A DNA stretch of 64,000 nucleotides from Rhizobium sp. RU36D. Lineage in GTDB: Bacteria > Pseudomonadota > Alphaproteobacteria > Rhizobiales > Rhizobiaceae. This document shows positions 49,879 through 59,995 of the stretch, piece after piece; the stretch's first letter is position 1; the number at the start of each line of letters is the position of its first letter. The notes under the pieces were generated by a model. That model saw only the letters and a program-made list of their open reading frames with translations, did not search any database and was not told the DNA's origin. The position numbers and the translations under genes are program-made. The stretch spans positions 124,001 through 188,000 of the forward strand of contig NZ_FWXU01000009.1 in NCBI RefSeq assembly GCF_900176345.1. Reading direction: 5' to 3'.

Positions 49879-51489
49879 ATGGAGGAGCTTGGTGTAAACA
49901 ATCCGCTCGTCGGAATTGCGGGGATTGGTTTGGGTGACGCTGCGCGTGTCTTCTACAACCTCACCCCCAGCGAATTGTATGAGGAAACAATTCGCCGCGG
50001 CGAAGCGGTATTGACCGCTGACGGTGCCATCTGCGCCGAAACCGGTCAGCACACCGGTCGCTCGCCCAAGGACAAATTCGTCGTCCGGGACAGCAATACC
50101 GATGACCAGGTCTGGTGGGACAACAACAAGCCCATGACGCCTGAACATTTCGGTCTGCTGCACAAGGACATGCTGGCCCATGCCGCGGGCATGGACCTCT
50201 TCGTTCAGGATCTGGTGGGTGGCGCCGATGCCGACAATGCCCTGCCGACTCGGGTTGTTACGGAATATGCCTGGCATTCCCTGTTCATCCGCAACCTCCT
50301 GATCCGCCCCGAGCGCTCCACGCTCAAGGATTTCGTGCCGAAGCTCACGATTATCGACCTCCCGAGCTTCCGGGCCGATCCGGCGCGCCATGGCTGCCGG
50401 ACGGAGACGGTCATCGCTTGCGACTTCACCAACGGCCTCGTCCTGATCGGCGGTACGTCCTATGCCGGCGAGATGAAGAAGTCGGTGTTCACGGCTCTGA
50501 ACTACCTGCTTCCCGCCAAGGGCGTGATGCCGATGCACTGCTCCGCCAATGTCGGCCCGTCGGGTGATTCCGCCGTGTTCTTCGGCCTGTCCGGTACCGG
50601 AAAGACGACGCTGTCGGCCGATCCGAGCCGCACGCTGATCGGCGATGATGAGCATGGCTGGGGCGAGGCCGGCATCTTCAATTTCGAAGGTGGCTGCTAT
50701 GCCAAGACCATTCGGCTATCGGCCGAGGCCGAGCCGGAAATCTTCGCCACGACCAAGCGTTTCGGCACCGTCCTGGAAAACGTGGTTCTCGACGAAAACC
50801 GCGTGCCTGATTTCAACGATGGCTCCAAGACCGAGAACACGCGCTGCGCCTATCCCCTGCATTTCATCCCGAATGCGTCGGAAACCGGCATTGCCGGCCA
50901 CCCCAAGACGATCATCATGCTGACGGCGGATGCCTTCGGTGTCATGCCGCCGATTGCGCGCCTGACACCCGAGCAGGCCATGTATCACTTCCTGTCCGGC
51001 TACACCGCCAAGGTGGCGGGCACGGAAAAGGGCGTGACCGAACCGGAGGCCACTTTCTCGACCTGCTTTGGCGCCCCCTTCATGCCGCGCCATCCGGCAG
51101 AGTATGGCCGGCTGTTGCGCGACCTGATCGCTGGACACAAGGTTGACTGCTGGCTGGTCAACACCGGCTGGACCGGTGGTGCCTATGGCACCGGCCACCG
51201 GATGCCGATCAAGGCGACCCGTGCGCTTCTGGCCGGTGCTCTGAATGGCGAGTTGAAGACCGCGCAGTTCCGCACGGATCCGCATTTCGGTTTCGCGGTG
51301 CCGGTCTCCGTCGAAGGCGTCGATGCGCGTATCCTCGATCCGCGCTCGACCTGGGCCGATGGCCAGGCCTATGATGCCCAGGCGCGCAAGCTCGTGGCGA
51401 TGTTCATCACCAACTTCGCCAAGTTCGAAGATCACGTCGATGGCAATGTTCGCGACGCTGCACCGACGGTCAGCATCGCTGCCGAGTAA
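49879..51489 (+). CDS. pckA: Phosphoenolpyruvate carboxykinase (ATP)
   Basis: Converts oxaloacetate and ATP to phosphoenolpyruvate, the entry into gluconeogenesis during growth on organic acids. The 536-residue protein has the substrate loop [10 protein letters not shown], the P-loop [14 protein letters not shown] and IGDDEHGW, the metal and nucleotide sites of ATP-type enzymes. AAGGA lies 7 nt before the ATG. It is monocistronic, with a strong terminator, and divergent from chvI. Confidence 0.98.
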   Translation: MEELGVNNPLVGIAGIGLGDAARVFYNLTPSELYEETIRRGEAVLTADGAICAETGQHTGRSPKDKFVVRDSNTDDQVWWDNNKPMTPEHFGLLHKDMLAHAAGMDLFVQDLVGGADADNALPTRVVTEYAWHSLFIRNLLIRPERSTLKDFVPKLTIIDLPSFRADPARHGCRTETVIACDFTNGLVLIGGTSYAGEMKKSVFTALNYLLPAKGVMPMHCSANVGPSGDSAVFFGLSGTGKTTLSADPSRTLIGDDEHGWGEAGIFNFEGGCYAKTIRLSAEAEPEIFATTKRFGTVLENVVLDENRVPDFNDGSKTENTRCAYPLHFIPNASETGIAGHPKTIIMLTADAFGVMPPIARLTPEQAMYHFLSGYTAKVAGTEKGVTEPEATFSTCFGAPFMPRHPAEYGRLLRDLIAGHKVDCWLVNTGWTGGAYGTGHRMPIKATRALLAGALNGELKTAQFRTDPHFGFAVPVSVEGVDARILDPRSTWADGQAYDAQARKLVAMFITNFAKFEDHVDGNVRDAAPTVSIAAE

Positions 51490-51509
51490 GAGCAGTTACA
51501 GCAATCGAG

Positions 51510-51541
51510 GATCCGGCCCCGCGGCCGGATCTTTTCGTTTT
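51510..51541 (+). terminator. Rho-independent terminator after pckA
   Basis: GATCCGGCC and GGCCGGATC form a perfect 9-bp stem with a CCGC loop, followed by TTTTCGTTTTT. Confidence 0.92.
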
Positions 51542-51602
51542 TAGAGCTTGGCGGTTTTCCCGGGCGCCTGAATATGGGATATGGTCCGCAGGAGAGCAGA
51601 CC

Positions 51603-52037
51603 ATGGCCAGCGAAACGCTTCACATCAATGACCGAATAGCGATTGCCGGCTGGGAACTCACGGAGCAGTTCGTGTTGGCTGGAGGCCCTGGCGGCCAGAA
51701 CGTCAACAAGGTCTCCACCGCGGTCCAGCTGTTCTTTAACCTTGCAAACTCGCCGTCGCTCAACGAGCGGGTCAAGGCGAATGCGATGAAGCTCGCCGGC
51801 CGGCGCCTGTCCAAGGATGGCGTGCTGATGATCGAATCAAGCCGTTTCCGCAGCCAGGATCGCAACCGCGAAGATGCCCGGGAGCGGCTGAAGGAACTGA
51901 TCCTTGAGGCCGCCAAACCGCCGCCGCCGCCCCGCCGCAAGACCAAGCCGACCAAGGGCTCGATCGAGCGACGGCTGAAGGAGAAGACTGGCCGATCCGA
52001 GGTCAAGAAGATGAGGGGCCGACCGGTCGGCGACTGA
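51603..52037 (+). CDS. arfB: Alternative ribosome-rescue factor ArfB
   Basis: Peptidyl-tRNA hydrolase that frees ribosomes stalled on mRNAs without a stop codon. The 144-residue protein has the GGQ motif (G30-Q32) in LAGGPGGQNVNKVST and a basic C-terminal tail (PPPRRKTKPTKGS, then RRLKEKTGR) that reads the empty mRNA channel. It lacks the codon-recognition domains of RF1 and RF2. It is followed after 19 nt by alkB on the same strand. Confidence 0.94.
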   Translation: MASETLHINDRIAIAGWELTEQFVLAGGPGGQNVNKVSTAVQLFFNLANSPSLNERVKANAMKLAGRRLSKDGVLMIESSRFRSQDRNREDARERLKELILEAAKPPPPPRRKTKPTKGSIERRLKEKTGRSEVKKMRGRPVGD

Positions 52038-52056
52038 CCGGCAGGCAGAAACCGAT

Positions 52057-52677
52057 ATGGCCAAAACCAATCCCTTGCCGGAAGGCCTCAGGTTTTATCC
52101 CGGTTTTCTGGATCGCCAGCAGCAGGAAAGGCTGGTCGATCAGGTGCGGGACGTCGTTACCGTGGCGCCGCTCTATGTCCCCGTGATGCCAAAGACCGGC
52201 GCCCCGATGTCCGTTCGCATGACCAATTGCGGCCCTCTCGGCTGGGTGACGGACAAGGACCGGGGCTATCGCTATCAGGCCACCCATCCGCTGACGGGAA
52301 AGCCCTGGCCCGACATTCCCTCGGAAATCGGCGCGATTTGGGACGCTGTTGCGGACTACTGCAAGCCGCCGGAAGCTTGTCTTGTGAACTTCTATGGCGA
52401 GGATGCCAAGATGGGCCTGCACCAGGACCGCGACGAGCAGGATTTTTCTGCACCCGTCGTCTCGATCTCGCTGGGAGATACCTGCCTGTTTCGCGTCGGC
52501 GGCCTGCACCGCAAGGACCCGACCCGCTCATTCCGCCTGGAAAGCGGTGACGTGCTGGTTTTGGGCGGGGAGAGCCGGCTCAGATTTCATGGGGTGGATC
52601 GCCTGTATCCGGGAAGCTCGACGCTTCTGCGCCAGGGAGGCCGGATCAATCTGACCCTTCGACGGGTCAATCCCTGA
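52057..52677 (+). CDS. alkB: DNA/RNA alkylation-repair dioxygenase AlkB
   Basis: Fe(II)/2-oxoglutarate dioxygenase that removes methyl groups from 1-methyladenine and 3-methylcytosine. The 206-residue protein has the iron ligands H122 and D124 (LHQDRDEQDF) and H178 (RFHGVDR), and the 2-oxoglutarate arginines in RINLTLR (R196, R202). It is not fused or linked to ada here. It may share a transcript with arfB and converges on coaA. Confidence 0.95.
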   Translation: MAKTNPLPEGLRFYPGFLDRQQQERLVDQVRDVVTVAPLYVPVMPKTGAPMSVRMTNCGPLGWVTDKDRGYRYQATHPLTGKPWPDIPSEIGAIWDAVADYCKPPEACLVNFYGEDAKMGLHQDRDEQDFSAPVVSISLGDTCLFRVGGLHRKDPTRSFRLESGDVLVLGGESRLRFHGVDRLYPGSSTLLRQGGRINLTLRRVNP

Positions 52678-52726
52678 ATTGGAGAGTGCCCGATATATCG
52701 CAAGCTTTCTAATTTAGAAATGCATG

Positions 52727-53722
52727 CTATAGTTTGCGGAGCGCAACCTTTTCAATGAGATGGTTCTCACCCTTCTGCAGGATGAGGTCGGCGCGCGGCC
52801 GTGTCGGCAGGATGTTTTCCCGTAGATTCTTCAGGTTGATATTGGCCCAGAGGTCTTCTGCGCGGGCCAGCGCTTCGCTTTCGCTGATGGAGGCATAGCG
52901 ATTGAAATACGAACTGGGATCCCGGAAGGCGGTCTCCCGGAGACGCATGAAACGCTCCACATACCAGCGATGGATCTGGCTTTCATCGGCATCGATATAG
53001 ATCGAGAAGTCGAAGAAATCTGAGACCATCGGCACGATCTTGCCGTCGGCGGGCAGGTTGCGCGATTGCAGGACATTGATGCCCTCGAAGATCAGGATGT
53101 CGGGACGATCCACGATGCGATATTCGTTCGGCAGCACGTCATAGGTCAGGTGCGAATAGCTGGGTGCCTTCACGTTCGGCTGACCCGCCTTAATGGCAGA
53201 CAGGAATCGCAGAAGCGCGCCGATATCGTAGCTTTCCGGAAAACCCTTGCGATTGAGCAGGTTTTCCCGGATCAGGGTAGCGTTGGGATAAAGAAAGCCG
53301 TCGGTGGTCACCAGATCCACCTTGGGGCTGGACGGCCAGCGAGCGAGCAGTTCCTTCAGAATACGCGCCGTGGTCGATTTGCCGACTGCCACCGATCCGG
53401 CAATGCCGATGACGAAGGGTGTCTTGGTGACCTCCGACATGCTGAGGAAGCGGTTGCGCTGCTCGAACAACAGTTGCGACGATTCCACATGGGATGACAA
53501 AAGGCGCGACAGCGAGAGATAGATGCGCCGGACTTCGGTAAGGTCGATCGGGTCGCCGATAGAGCGCAGCCGCTGGACTTCATCGGCTGTCAGGGTAAGC
53601 GGCGTATCCGCGCGAAACCGAGCCCATTCGTCCGAGGTGAAGAAGTTATAGGGGGAATAGGCGTTGGCCTGAAAATGATCCAGCGTTTCCGGCGCCTCTG
53701 CTTCCCTGCTTGACGTCATCAT
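52727..53722 (-). CDS. coaA: Pantothenate kinase, type I
   Basis: First and regulated step of coenzyme A synthesis. The 331-residue protein has the P-loop [17 protein letters not shown] (Walker core at residues 109-117) and [10 protein letters not shown]. The start overlaps the hisE stop by 4 nt (ATGATG, either ATG possible), so it is the distal gene of the his operon, a known rhizobial arrangement. The last CoA step, coaE, is at 14978. Confidence 0.96.
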   Translation of the reverse strand: MMTSSREAEAPETLDHFQANAYSPYNFFTSDEWARFRADTPLTLTADEVQRLRSIGDPIDLTEVRRIYLSLSRLLSSHVESSQLLFEQRNRFLSMSEVTKTPFVIGIAGSVAVGKSTTARILKELLARWPSSPKVDLVTTDGFLYPNATLIRENLLNRKGFPESYDIGALLRFLSAIKAGQPNVKAPSYSHLTYDVLPNEYRIVDRPDILIFEGINVLQSRNLPADGKIVPMVSDFFDFSIYIDADESQIHRWYVERFMRLRETAFRDPSSYFNRYASISESEALARAEDLWANINLKNLRENILPTRPRADLILQKGENHLIEKVALRKL

Positions 53723-54042
53723 GGGGTTGTTCGGCCGGCCTTTTCACTGAGGCCTGTCTGGCCCGTGCGACGCTGTAACTCCTGCATGACCGTTTCTAAC
53801 GGTATATCGGCAATTTTCAATACGACCAAAAGATGAAACAGCAGATCGGCGCTCTCATAGACCAGGTTTTCCCGGTCATTGGCGATTGCCGCGATCACAG
53901 TTTCCACCGCTTCCTCGCCCAGCTTCTTGGCCGCCTTGGGTTGACCGCCGGCCACCAGCTTGGCGGTCCAGGATTCCTCGGGAGACGCTGCCGCCCTTGT
54001 GGCAACAATGCGCTCAAGATCTTTGAGACTGAAATCAGACAT
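53719..54042 (-). CDS. hisE: Phosphoribosyl-ATP pyrophosphatase
   Basis: Second step of histidine synthesis. It is a stand-alone 107-residue HisE, not fused to HisI as in enterobacteria. The MazG-type helices with [14 protein letters not shown] carry the metal-binding acidic residues. It sits 20 nt after hisF and overlaps coaA by 4 nt. Confidence 0.95.
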   Translation of the reverse strand: MSDFSLKDLERIVATRAAASPEESWTAKLVAGGQPKAAKKLGEEAVETVIAAIANDRENLVYESADLLFHLLVVLKIADIPLETVMQELQRRTGQTGLSEKAGRTTP

Positions 54043-54062
54043 GGCGTTGGTTCCGGACTGGC

Positions 54063-54839
54063 TCAGTCGAGCCGCATGGCGATGCCGTGCGAGGCCATGT
54101 AAGACTTGGCCTCGGCGATGGAATAGGTGCCGAAATGGAAGATGGATGCCGCGAGAACGGCGGTTGCATGGCCGTCCCGAATGCCGGCCACCATGTCGTC
54201 CAGGTTTCCAACACCTCCCGACGCAACGACCGGAACCCGGACGCTGTCGGCAATCGTGCGGGTCAGCGCAATGTCATAGCCGCTCTTGGTGCCGTCGCGA
54301 TCCATAGACGTGACCAGCAGCTCGCCAGCGCCGCGCGCGACGACCTTGGCGGCGAATTCGATGGCATCGATGCCGGTCGGCTGGCGTCCGCCATGGGTGA
54401 AGATTTCCCAGCGATCGGTTTCACCGGCTGCCGACACCTTCTTGGCGTCGATCGACACCACGATGCACTGGTCACCGAATTTGTCGGCCGCTTCCGCCAC
54501 GAAATCCGGGTTCTTCACCGCTGCGGAATTGATAGAGACCTTGTCGGCCCCGCAGAGAAGCAATTTGCGGATATCCGCGACCGTACGAACGCCGCCACCG
54601 ACCGTCAGCGGCATGAAGCAATGATCGGCGGTCTGGGCCACGACATCGAAGATCGTATCGCGATTGTCGGACGAGGCGGTGATATCGAGAAAGCAGAGTT
54701 CGTCGGCACCGGCAGCGTCATAGGCCTTCGCGGCGGCCACGGGATCGCCGGCATCAATGAGATCGACGAAATTGACGCCCTTGACGACACGACCGTCCTT
54801 GACGTCGAGGCAGGGAATGACACGGGCCTTGAGGGTCAT
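54063..54839 (-). CDS. hisF: Imidazole glycerol phosphate synthase subunit HisF
   Basis: Cyclase subunit that uses ammonia from HisH to close the imidazole ring. The 258-residue TIM barrel has the catalytic aspartates in [13 protein letters not shown] (D12) and VVSIDAKKV, and the phosphate-binding loop [12 protein letters not shown]. It lies 9 nt after hisA and 20 nt before hisE. Confidence 0.97.
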   Translation of the reverse strand: MTLKARVIPCLDVKDGRVVKGVNFVDLIDAGDPVAAAKAYDAAGADELCFLDITASSDNRDTIFDVVAQTADHCFMPLTVGGGVRTVADIRKLLLCGADKVSINSAAVKNPDFVAEAADKFGDQCIVVSIDAKKVSAAGETDRWEIFTHGGRQPTGIDAIEFAAKVVARGAGELLVTSMDRDGTKSGYDIALTRTIADSVRVPVVASGGVGNLDDMVAGIRDGHATAVLAASIFHFGTYSIAEAKSYMASHGIAMRLD

Positions 54840-54848
54840 GGTAAGGTC

Positions 54849-55592
54849 CTAGTTCCGGCCGCTGCGGGCCGCGCGAATGAGATCCAGCGCTTCCTTTGGA
54901 TCGATGCGGCCATCATAGAGTGCGCGGCCGGAAATGGCACCTTCAAGTTTGCGGGCATCCGGCTGCAGCATGCGCTTGATATCGTCGATCGAGGCAAGGC
55001 CGCCTGAGGCGATGACCGGGATGGAGACCGCATCAGCCAGTTCCAGCGTCGAGGCCCAGTTGATGCCGGTGAGGATCCCGTCCCGATCGATATCCGTATA
55101 GATGATCGCGGCGACACCGGCGCCCTCGAATTTCTTCGCCAGCTCGATAATCCCGAGTTCCGAGGCCTCGGCCCAGCCTTCGACGGCCACCTTCCCGCCC
55201 TTGGCATCGATGCCGACGGCGACCTTGCCGGGAAACTTCTTGCAGGCTTCCATCACAAGCGCCGGATCGCGCACAGCCACGGTGCCGAGAATGACACGGG
55301 TCAGGCCGCGCGACAGCCAGCTCTCGATATGGTCGAGCGTACGGATGCCACCGCCAAGCTGGACCGGGTTCTTCGTCGCCTTGAGGATGGCATCAACGGC
55401 ATCACCGTTGACGCTCGATCCGGCGAAGGCGCCGTTGAGATCGACCACATGCAGCCACTCGAAGCCCTGGTCCTCAAAGGATTTTGCCTGGGCTGCCGGA
55501 TCGGGATTGTAGACCGTCGCCTGGTTCATGTCCCCGAGCTTCAGCCGAACACATTGGCCGTCCTTGAGGTCTATCGCTGGAAAAAGGATCAT
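54849..55592 (-). CDS. hisA: ProFAR isomerase HisA
   Basis: Amadori isomerase of histidine synthesis, a half-barrel duplicate related to HisF. The 247-residue protein has the catalytic D8 in [14 protein letters not shown] and the second half's aspartate in IYTDIDRDG, with phosphate binding by [12 protein letters not shown]. It follows the 183-residue unknown gene by 7 nt. Confidence 0.97.
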   Translation of the reverse strand: MILFPAIDLKDGQCVRLKLGDMNQATVYNPDPAAQAKSFEDQGFEWLHVVDLNGAFAGSSVNGDAVDAILKATKNPVQLGGGIRTLDHIESWLSRGLTRVILGTVAVRDPALVMEACKKFPGKVAVGIDAKGGKVAVEGWAEASELGIIELAKKFEGAGVAAIIYTDIDRDGILTGINWASTLELADAVSIPVIASGGLASIDDIKRMLQPDARKLEGAISGRALYDGRIDPKEALDLIRAARSGRN

Positions 55593-55599
55593 GTCGTCG

Positions 55600-56151
55600 T
55601 CACGTTTGAATGCTGCGCCCGCTCAGGCTCTTCACCGCATCTACGATATCCGCGCCGAAAAGCATAGCGCCAACACCCACCGCCGCGAAAACTATCGCCA
55701 GAAACAGCACCGCAAAAAATGCCACGCGCACATGCCGCCAGAAGCTTGAACCTCGCCTCGCGCTCTCCTCCAGGTCCCGGGCCTGCCGCAGCGCCTCGGT
55801 GTTCAGCGTGGCGATACGAATGTCCGGCTCGATCGCCTCGACATAGGTTTCCGCATAGCTCGTCAGGATATGGGCGGCCCGCTCCCGCAGCGTATGCCGC
55901 AGGTCCTGCGAAAGATAGTTGCTGGTGACGGCGGCGATTTCCTCCTGGCTTGGCGTGCGGCCGGAATTGCGCCGTCTATGGCTCACCACCCAGTCGCGCT
56001 TCTGCCGCTCGTAAAGCCCATAGGCGAGCAGCCCGATGAGGTCGTCATCCCCTTCGACGTAGAAATCCAGCACGGATTCCGAGAGATCGGCCGCGCTGGT
56101 TTCGTTGCCGCGCATCTTCATGCCCGTGTCAGAGAAGGTCTCATGCATCAT
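55600..56151 (-). CDS. Uncharacterised membrane-anchored protein in the his operon
   Basis: I do not recognise a named family. The 183-residue product has an acidic N-terminal part ([20 protein letters not shown]), a charged helical middle with several arginines ([20 protein letters not shown]), and one C-terminal transmembrane segment at about residues 142-166 ([20 protein letters not shown]). There is no signal peptide, so most of it would face the cytoplasm. It overlaps the 59-residue gene by 4 nt and precedes hisA by 7 nt, so it must be cotranscribed with his genes. AAGAGG upstream supports the ATG at 56151; internal ATGs follow closely. Confidence 0.8.
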   Translation of the reverse strand: MMHETFSDTGMKMRGNETSAADLSESVLDFYVEGDDDLIGLLAYGLYERQKRDWVVSHRRRNSGRTPSQEEIAAVTSNYLSQDLRHTLRERAAHILTSYAETYVEAIEPDIRIATLNTEALRQARDLEESARRGSSFWRHVRVAFFAVLFLAIVFAAVGVGAMLFGADIVDAVKSLSGRSIQT

Positions 56152-56327
56152 GGGTCGAGCCTCTTCTTGAGAATCCGTGCCGCCTTGGCGAGCGCTGCCA
56201 GATGAACCGCTCGATCCACCTGCCGGAGGACGGTGCCATCCGAGAGCCTGACGTCGGAAAATGCCCGCATGCCGGTGCGCGCGGGCTTCAGCAGATAGAC
56301 GATATGACCGGACCGTTTGGGCGCCAT
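56148..56327 (-). CDS. Small basic protein, 59 residues, in the his operon
   Basis: A short gene that is easy to overlook. It starts with MAPKRSGHIVYLLKPARTGM, continues with RAFSDVRLSDGTVLRQVDRA and ends in a basic helix ([14 protein letters not shown]). No family is recognised. Support comes from its 4-nt overlap (ATGA) with the next gene, the 65-nt gap after hisH and uninterrupted operon orientation. The product is strongly basic and has no membrane segment, so nucleic-acid or protein binding is conceivable but unproven. Confidence 0.65.
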   Translation of the reverse strand: MAPKRSGHIVYLLKPARTGMRAFSDVRLSDGTVLRQVDRAVHLAALAKAARILKKRLDP

Positions 56328-56392
56328 GACGTGGCTCCTCGCCTCAAGGCTTCATAGAGAAGAGATAAGGCATCCGTGTGAAATTGAAAGGA

Positions 56393-57043
56393 TCATGGCT
56401 TCCAGGACAGGAAGTTGGCAATCAACCTCAGGCCCAGAGTCTGGCTCTTTTCCGGATGGAACTGGGTGCCAACCATGTTGGCGCGCCCAACCACCGCGGT
56501 CATCGCGCCACCGTAATTGGTGGTGGCGATGACAGCGTCAGGGTTTTCGGCGGCAAGGTGATAGGAATGCACGAAATAGGCGTGCAGCCCATCCGGACCC
56601 GTCTTGATACCCTCGAAGATCGGGTGTGGGCGCTTGAGATCAAGCGTATTCCAGCCGATCTGCGGGATTTTCAGGTTGGGATCGTCAGGCGTCATCTCAA
56701 CGACATCGCCCTTGATCCAGCCAAGGCCTTCCGTCACGGTCTTTTCGAGCCCGCGCGACGACATCAACTGCATGCCGACGCAGATGCCGATGAAGGGCCT
56801 TGCTTTTTGCTCTACCGCTTCGATGAGGGCATCCGTCATTCCGTCGACTGCATTCAGCCCGCGGCGGCAATCGGCATAGGCGCCAACACCCGGCAGGACG
56901 ATGCGATCTGCGGAGGCGACCGCATCGGCCTTGTCCGTCAGGTGGATCACCGCGTCGATCCCGGCTTCGCGCGCCGCGCGCTCGAAGGCCTTGGTGGCCG
57001 AGCGCAGGTTTCCCGAACCGTAGTCGATAATGGCTACACGCAT
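56393..57043 (-). CDS. hisH: Imidazole glycerol phosphate synthase glutaminase HisH
   Basis: Glutamine amidotransferase that feeds ammonia to HisF. The 216-residue protein has the nucleophile C88 in GICVGMQLM and the His-Glu pair in TQFHPEKSQ. It follows hisB by 20 nt. In this cluster it is separated from hisA and hisF by two unknown genes. Confidence 0.97.
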   Translation of the reverse strand: MRVAIIDYGSGNLRSATKAFERAAREAGIDAVIHLTDKADAVASADRIVLPGVGAYADCRRGLNAVDGMTDALIEAVEQKARPFIGICVGMQLMSSRGLEKTVTEGLGWIKGDVVEMTPDDPNLKIPQIGWNTLDLKRPHPIFEGIKTGPDGLHAYFVHSYHLAAENPDAVIATTNYGGAMTAVVGRANMVGTQFHPEKSQTLGLRLIANFLSWKP

Positions 57044-57063
57044 GTAAGCTCCTGTACTGCTGG

Positions 57064-57672
57064 CTAGCTCAGCATGCCCTTGGTAGACGGGATACGGCTG
57101 GCCTGCCGCGGATCAATCTCGGTGGCCGTGCGCAAGGCGCGTGCGACGGCCTTGAAGCAGGTCTCGGCGATATGATGGTTGTTGGCGCCGTAATGGTTCA
57201 GGATATGCAGGGTAATGCCTGCATTCTGCGCCAATGCCTGGAAGAACTCCCGCACCAGTTCCGTGTCGAAGGTGCCGATCTTCGGCGCGCTGAAGGCGAC
57301 GTTCCACACGAGGAAGGGCCGGCCGGAGACGTCGATCGCTGCCTTCGTCATGGTTTCGTCCATGGCGAGGTCGATCGATGAATAGCGGGTGATCCCCCGG
57401 CGGTCGCCAAGGGCTTTGGAAATCGCCTGGCCGATCGCAATGCCGGTGTCTTCCACGGTATGATGGTCATCGATATGCAGATCGCCCTTGACCTCGATAT
57501 CCATGTCGATGAGGGAATGACGGCTGAGCTGATCCAGCATATGGTCGAAGAAGCCGACACCGGTCGAGATTTTCGAGGTGCCCGTGCCGTCGATATTCAC
57601 GGAAACGGACACTGAGGTCTCGTTGGTCTTGCGTGAAATGCTGGCGGTGCGGAGGGAAGCGGCTTCGGCCAT
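57064..57672 (-). CDS. hisB: Imidazoleglycerol-phosphate dehydratase
   Basis: Dehydrates imidazole glycerol phosphate in histidine synthesis. It is the monofunctional 202-residue form, without the phosphatase domain of enterobacterial HisB. Metal-binding motifs are [13 protein letters not shown] and [16 protein letters not shown], with the second-half repeat [10 protein letters not shown]. The ATG at 57672 gives the usual length; an in-frame start at 57771 adds an unconserved leader. It is the first gene of the his operon and is divergent from hslV. Confidence 0.96.
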   Translation of the reverse strand: MAEAASLRTASISRKTNETSVSVSVNIDGTGTSKISTGVGFFDHMLDQLSRHSLIDMDIEVKGDLHIDDHHTVEDTGIAIGQAISKALGDRRGITRYSSIDLAMDETMTKAAIDVSGRPFLVWNVAFSAPKIGTFDTELVREFFQALAQNAGITLHILNHYGANNHHIAETCFKAVARALRTATEIDPRQASRIPSTKGMLS

Positions 57673-57882
57673 GGCTTGGTTCCAGATGCGACGATGATGC
57701 CGCTCATTAACAGGCGGCGCCTGAAGAATCCAGAAGTTGCGTCGTAAAATGCCCTTGACCGACATAGGCATCGACCGGCGTCATTTCAACGGATTGTAAT
57801 CAGACTGATGCCGCTTACATAGGTGCCGAGTGCCTGGACAGGGCGATTATGAGGGCCGGATGTGCCGGCGCATGGGTGTTTG

Positions 57883-58410
57883 ATGACAACGATTGTGACA
57901 ATTCGCAAAGCTGGAAAGGTCGTCATGGCCGGTGATGGCCAGGTGAGCCTTGGACAGACCGTGATGAAGGGCAATGCCCGCAAGGTCAGGCGCATCGGCA
58001 AGGGTGGTGAAGTCATCGCCGGGTTTGCCGGCGCCACGGCAGATGCCTTTACCTTGCTCGATCGGCTCGAAAAGAAGCTGGAGCAGTATCCCGGCCAGCT
58101 GATGCGCGCGGCCGTGGAACTTGCCAAGGATTGGCGCACGGACAAATACCTGCGCAATCTCGAAGCCATGATGCTGGTGGCCGACAAGGACATCACTCTG
58201 GCGGTGACCGGCAATGGCGACGTTCTGGAGCCCGAACACGGCGCCATGGCGATCGGCTCGGGCGGCAATTTTGCGCTTGCCGCTGCACGGGCGCTGATGG
58301 ACGGCGAAAAATCGGCTGAAGATATTGCCCGCCGCTCGCTGGAGATCGCGGCTGATATCTGCGTCTATACCAATGGCAATATCGTGCTGGAGAGCCTGGA
58401 CGCTGCCTGA
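57883..58410 (+). CDS. hslV: ATP-dependent protease subunit HslV
   Basis: Proteolytic subunit of the HslVU (ClpQY) protease, with a catalytic N-terminal threonine exposed by processing. From the ATG at 57883 the product is [20 protein letters not shown], so removing Met would expose the threonine; length 175 residues. A GTG at 57862 in the same frame has GAGGG 7 nt upstream and would add a 7-residue leader before the Met-Thr-Thr, as some alphaproteobacterial HslV have propeptides. Which start is used is open. hslU follows on the same strand. Confidence 0.94.
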   Translation: MTTIVTIRKAGKVVMAGDGQVSLGQTVMKGNARKVRRIGKGGEVIAGFAGATADAFTLLDRLEKKLEQYPGQLMRAAVELAKDWRTDKYLRNLEAMMLVADKDITLAVTGNGDVLEPEHGAMAIGSGGNFALAAARALMDGEKSAEDIARRSLEIAADICVYTNGNIVLESLDAA

Positions 58411-58488
58411 TGGGGCGTCCGGTGAGACAAGAACAGGTTTTGATCCCGGCGGCCTCTAGGGAGCCGGATGTTCAGGAGTTTAGACACA

Positions 58489-59796
58489 ATGACCAATTTT
58501 TCTCCGCGCGAGATCGTCTCGGAGCTCGATCGCTTCATCATCGGCCAGCATGAGGCCAAGCGCGCGGTCGCCATCGCGTTGCGCAACCGCTGGCGGCGCC
58601 AGCAGCTCGACGAGAGCCTGCGCGACGAAGTGATGCCGAAAAACATCCTGATGATCGGCCCGACCGGTGTCGGCAAGACGGAAATCTCCCGCCGTCTCGC
58701 CAAACTGGCGGGCGCGCCATTCATCAAGGTTGAAGCGACCAAATTCACCGAAGTCGGCTATGTCGGCCGCGATGTCGAGCAGATCATTCGCGATCTCGTT
58801 GAGATCGGCATTGGCCTGCAGCGCGACAAGAAGCGCGCCGAGGTCGAGGCCAAGGCCCATGCCGGCGCCGAAGAGCGCGTTCTGGATGCGCTGGTCGGCG
58901 CTACCGCGTCTCCGGCCACGCGCGACAGCTTCCGCAAGAAGCTGCGCAACAACGAACTCGATGACAAGGAAATCGAGATCGAAGTGGCCGATTCCGGCAG
59001 CGGAATGCCGGGCTTCGAGATCCCGGGCATGCCGGGCGCCAATATCGGCGTGCTGAATCTCTCGGAAATGTTCGGCAAGGCCATGGGCGGCCGCACCAAG
59101 AAGGTGCGCACGACGGTCAAGGCCTCTTATGCGGACCTTATCCGCGACGAATCCGACAAGCTCATCGATACCGAGGTCATCCAGCGCGATGCCGTGCGGT
59201 CGGTGGAGAACGACGGTATCGTGTTCCTCGACGAAATCGACAAGATCGCCGCTCGCGAGGGTGGCGTTGGCGCCGGTGTATCCCGCGAAGGCGTGCAGCG
59301 TGACCTTCTGCCGCTGGTGGAAGGGACGACCGTATCAACCAAATACGGACCCGTGAAAACGGACCATATCCTCTTCATCGCCTCGGGCGCCTTCCACGTC
59401 TCAAAGCCCTCGGATCTGTTGCCGGAACTTCAGGGCCGCCTGCCGATCCGCGTCGAGCTGAAGGCCCTGACCAAGGAAGACTTCCGCCGCATCCTGACGG
59501 AGACCGAGGCGAGCCTCATCCGCCAATATAAGGCGCTGATGCAGACGGAAGAGCTGAACCTCGACTTCACCGAGGACGCGATCGATGCCCTGGCGGACGT
59601 TGCGGTCAAGCTCAACAGTTCCGTCGAGAATATCGGTGCGCGTCGCCTCCAGACTGTCATGGAGAGGGTGCTGGACGATATCTCGTTCAACGCGCCGGAC
59701 CGGGGCGGTTCGCAGGTCATGATCGACTCCGACTATGTTAAGAAGCATGTCGGAGACATCGCGGCCGATGCTGATTTGTCCCGCTATATCCTGTGA
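58489..59796 (+). CDS. hslU: ATP-dependent protease ATPase subunit HslU
   Basis: AAA+ unfoldase that feeds substrates to HslV. The 435-residue protein has Walker [16 protein letters not shown] (from residue 57), [16 protein letters not shown], Walker [15 protein letters not shown], and the C-terminal LSRYIL that docks into HslV. The ATG at 58489 is preceded by CAGGAG. The stop codon opens a parS-like site, and a hairpin follows. Confidence 0.97.
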   Translation: MTNFSPREIVSELDRFIIGQHEAKRAVAIALRNRWRRQQLDESLRDEVMPKNILMIGPTGVGKTEISRRLAKLAGAPFIKVEATKFTEVGYVGRDVEQIIRDLVEIGIGLQRDKKRAEVEAKAHAGAEERVLDALVGATASPATRDSFRKKLRNNELDDKEIEIEVADSGSGMPGFEIPGMPGANIGVLNLSEMFGKAMGGRTKKVRTTVKASYADLIRDESDKLIDTEVIQRDAVRSVENDGIVFLDEIDKIAAREGGVGAGVSREGVQRDLLPLVEGTTVSTKYGPVKTDHILFIASGAFHVSKPSDLLPELQGRLPIRVELKALTKEDFRRILTETEASLIRQYKALMQTEELNLDFTEDAIDALADVAVKLNSSVENIGARRLQTVMERVLDDISFNAPDRGGSQVMIDSDYVKKHVGDIAADADLSRYIL

Positions 59797-59809
59797 TTCA
59801 CGTGAAACG
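59794..59809. promoter_or_regulatory. parS-like ParB-binding site at hslU stop
   Basis: TGATTCACGTGAAACG has two mismatches to the consensus and is identical to the site at 22964. It starts with the hslU stop codon. It lies about 47 kb from the proposed oriC, well outside the main cluster. Confidence 0.8.
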
Positions 59810-59831
59810 GGCGGCGTTGAAGCCGCCCGTT
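59806..59831 (+). terminator. Hairpin after hslU
   Basis: AACGGGCGGC and GCCGCCCGTT form a perfect 10-bp stem with a 6-nt loop right after hslU, overlapping the end of the parS-like site. No T-run follows. Confidence 0.55.
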
Positions 59832-59995
59832 AACGTCGAATTGAGCAGGTTTCGGCTCGACAGTGAGGCAGGACAGTCTATAAGTGCTGCCTTTAGAACC
59901 AAGCGTGCCGTCAGATTCGACCGCGAGCCTTCGCGCCCGGTATACGCGACATGCAAGATCGAATCATCTGACGTGTCATCGAGGACCTATAGAAC

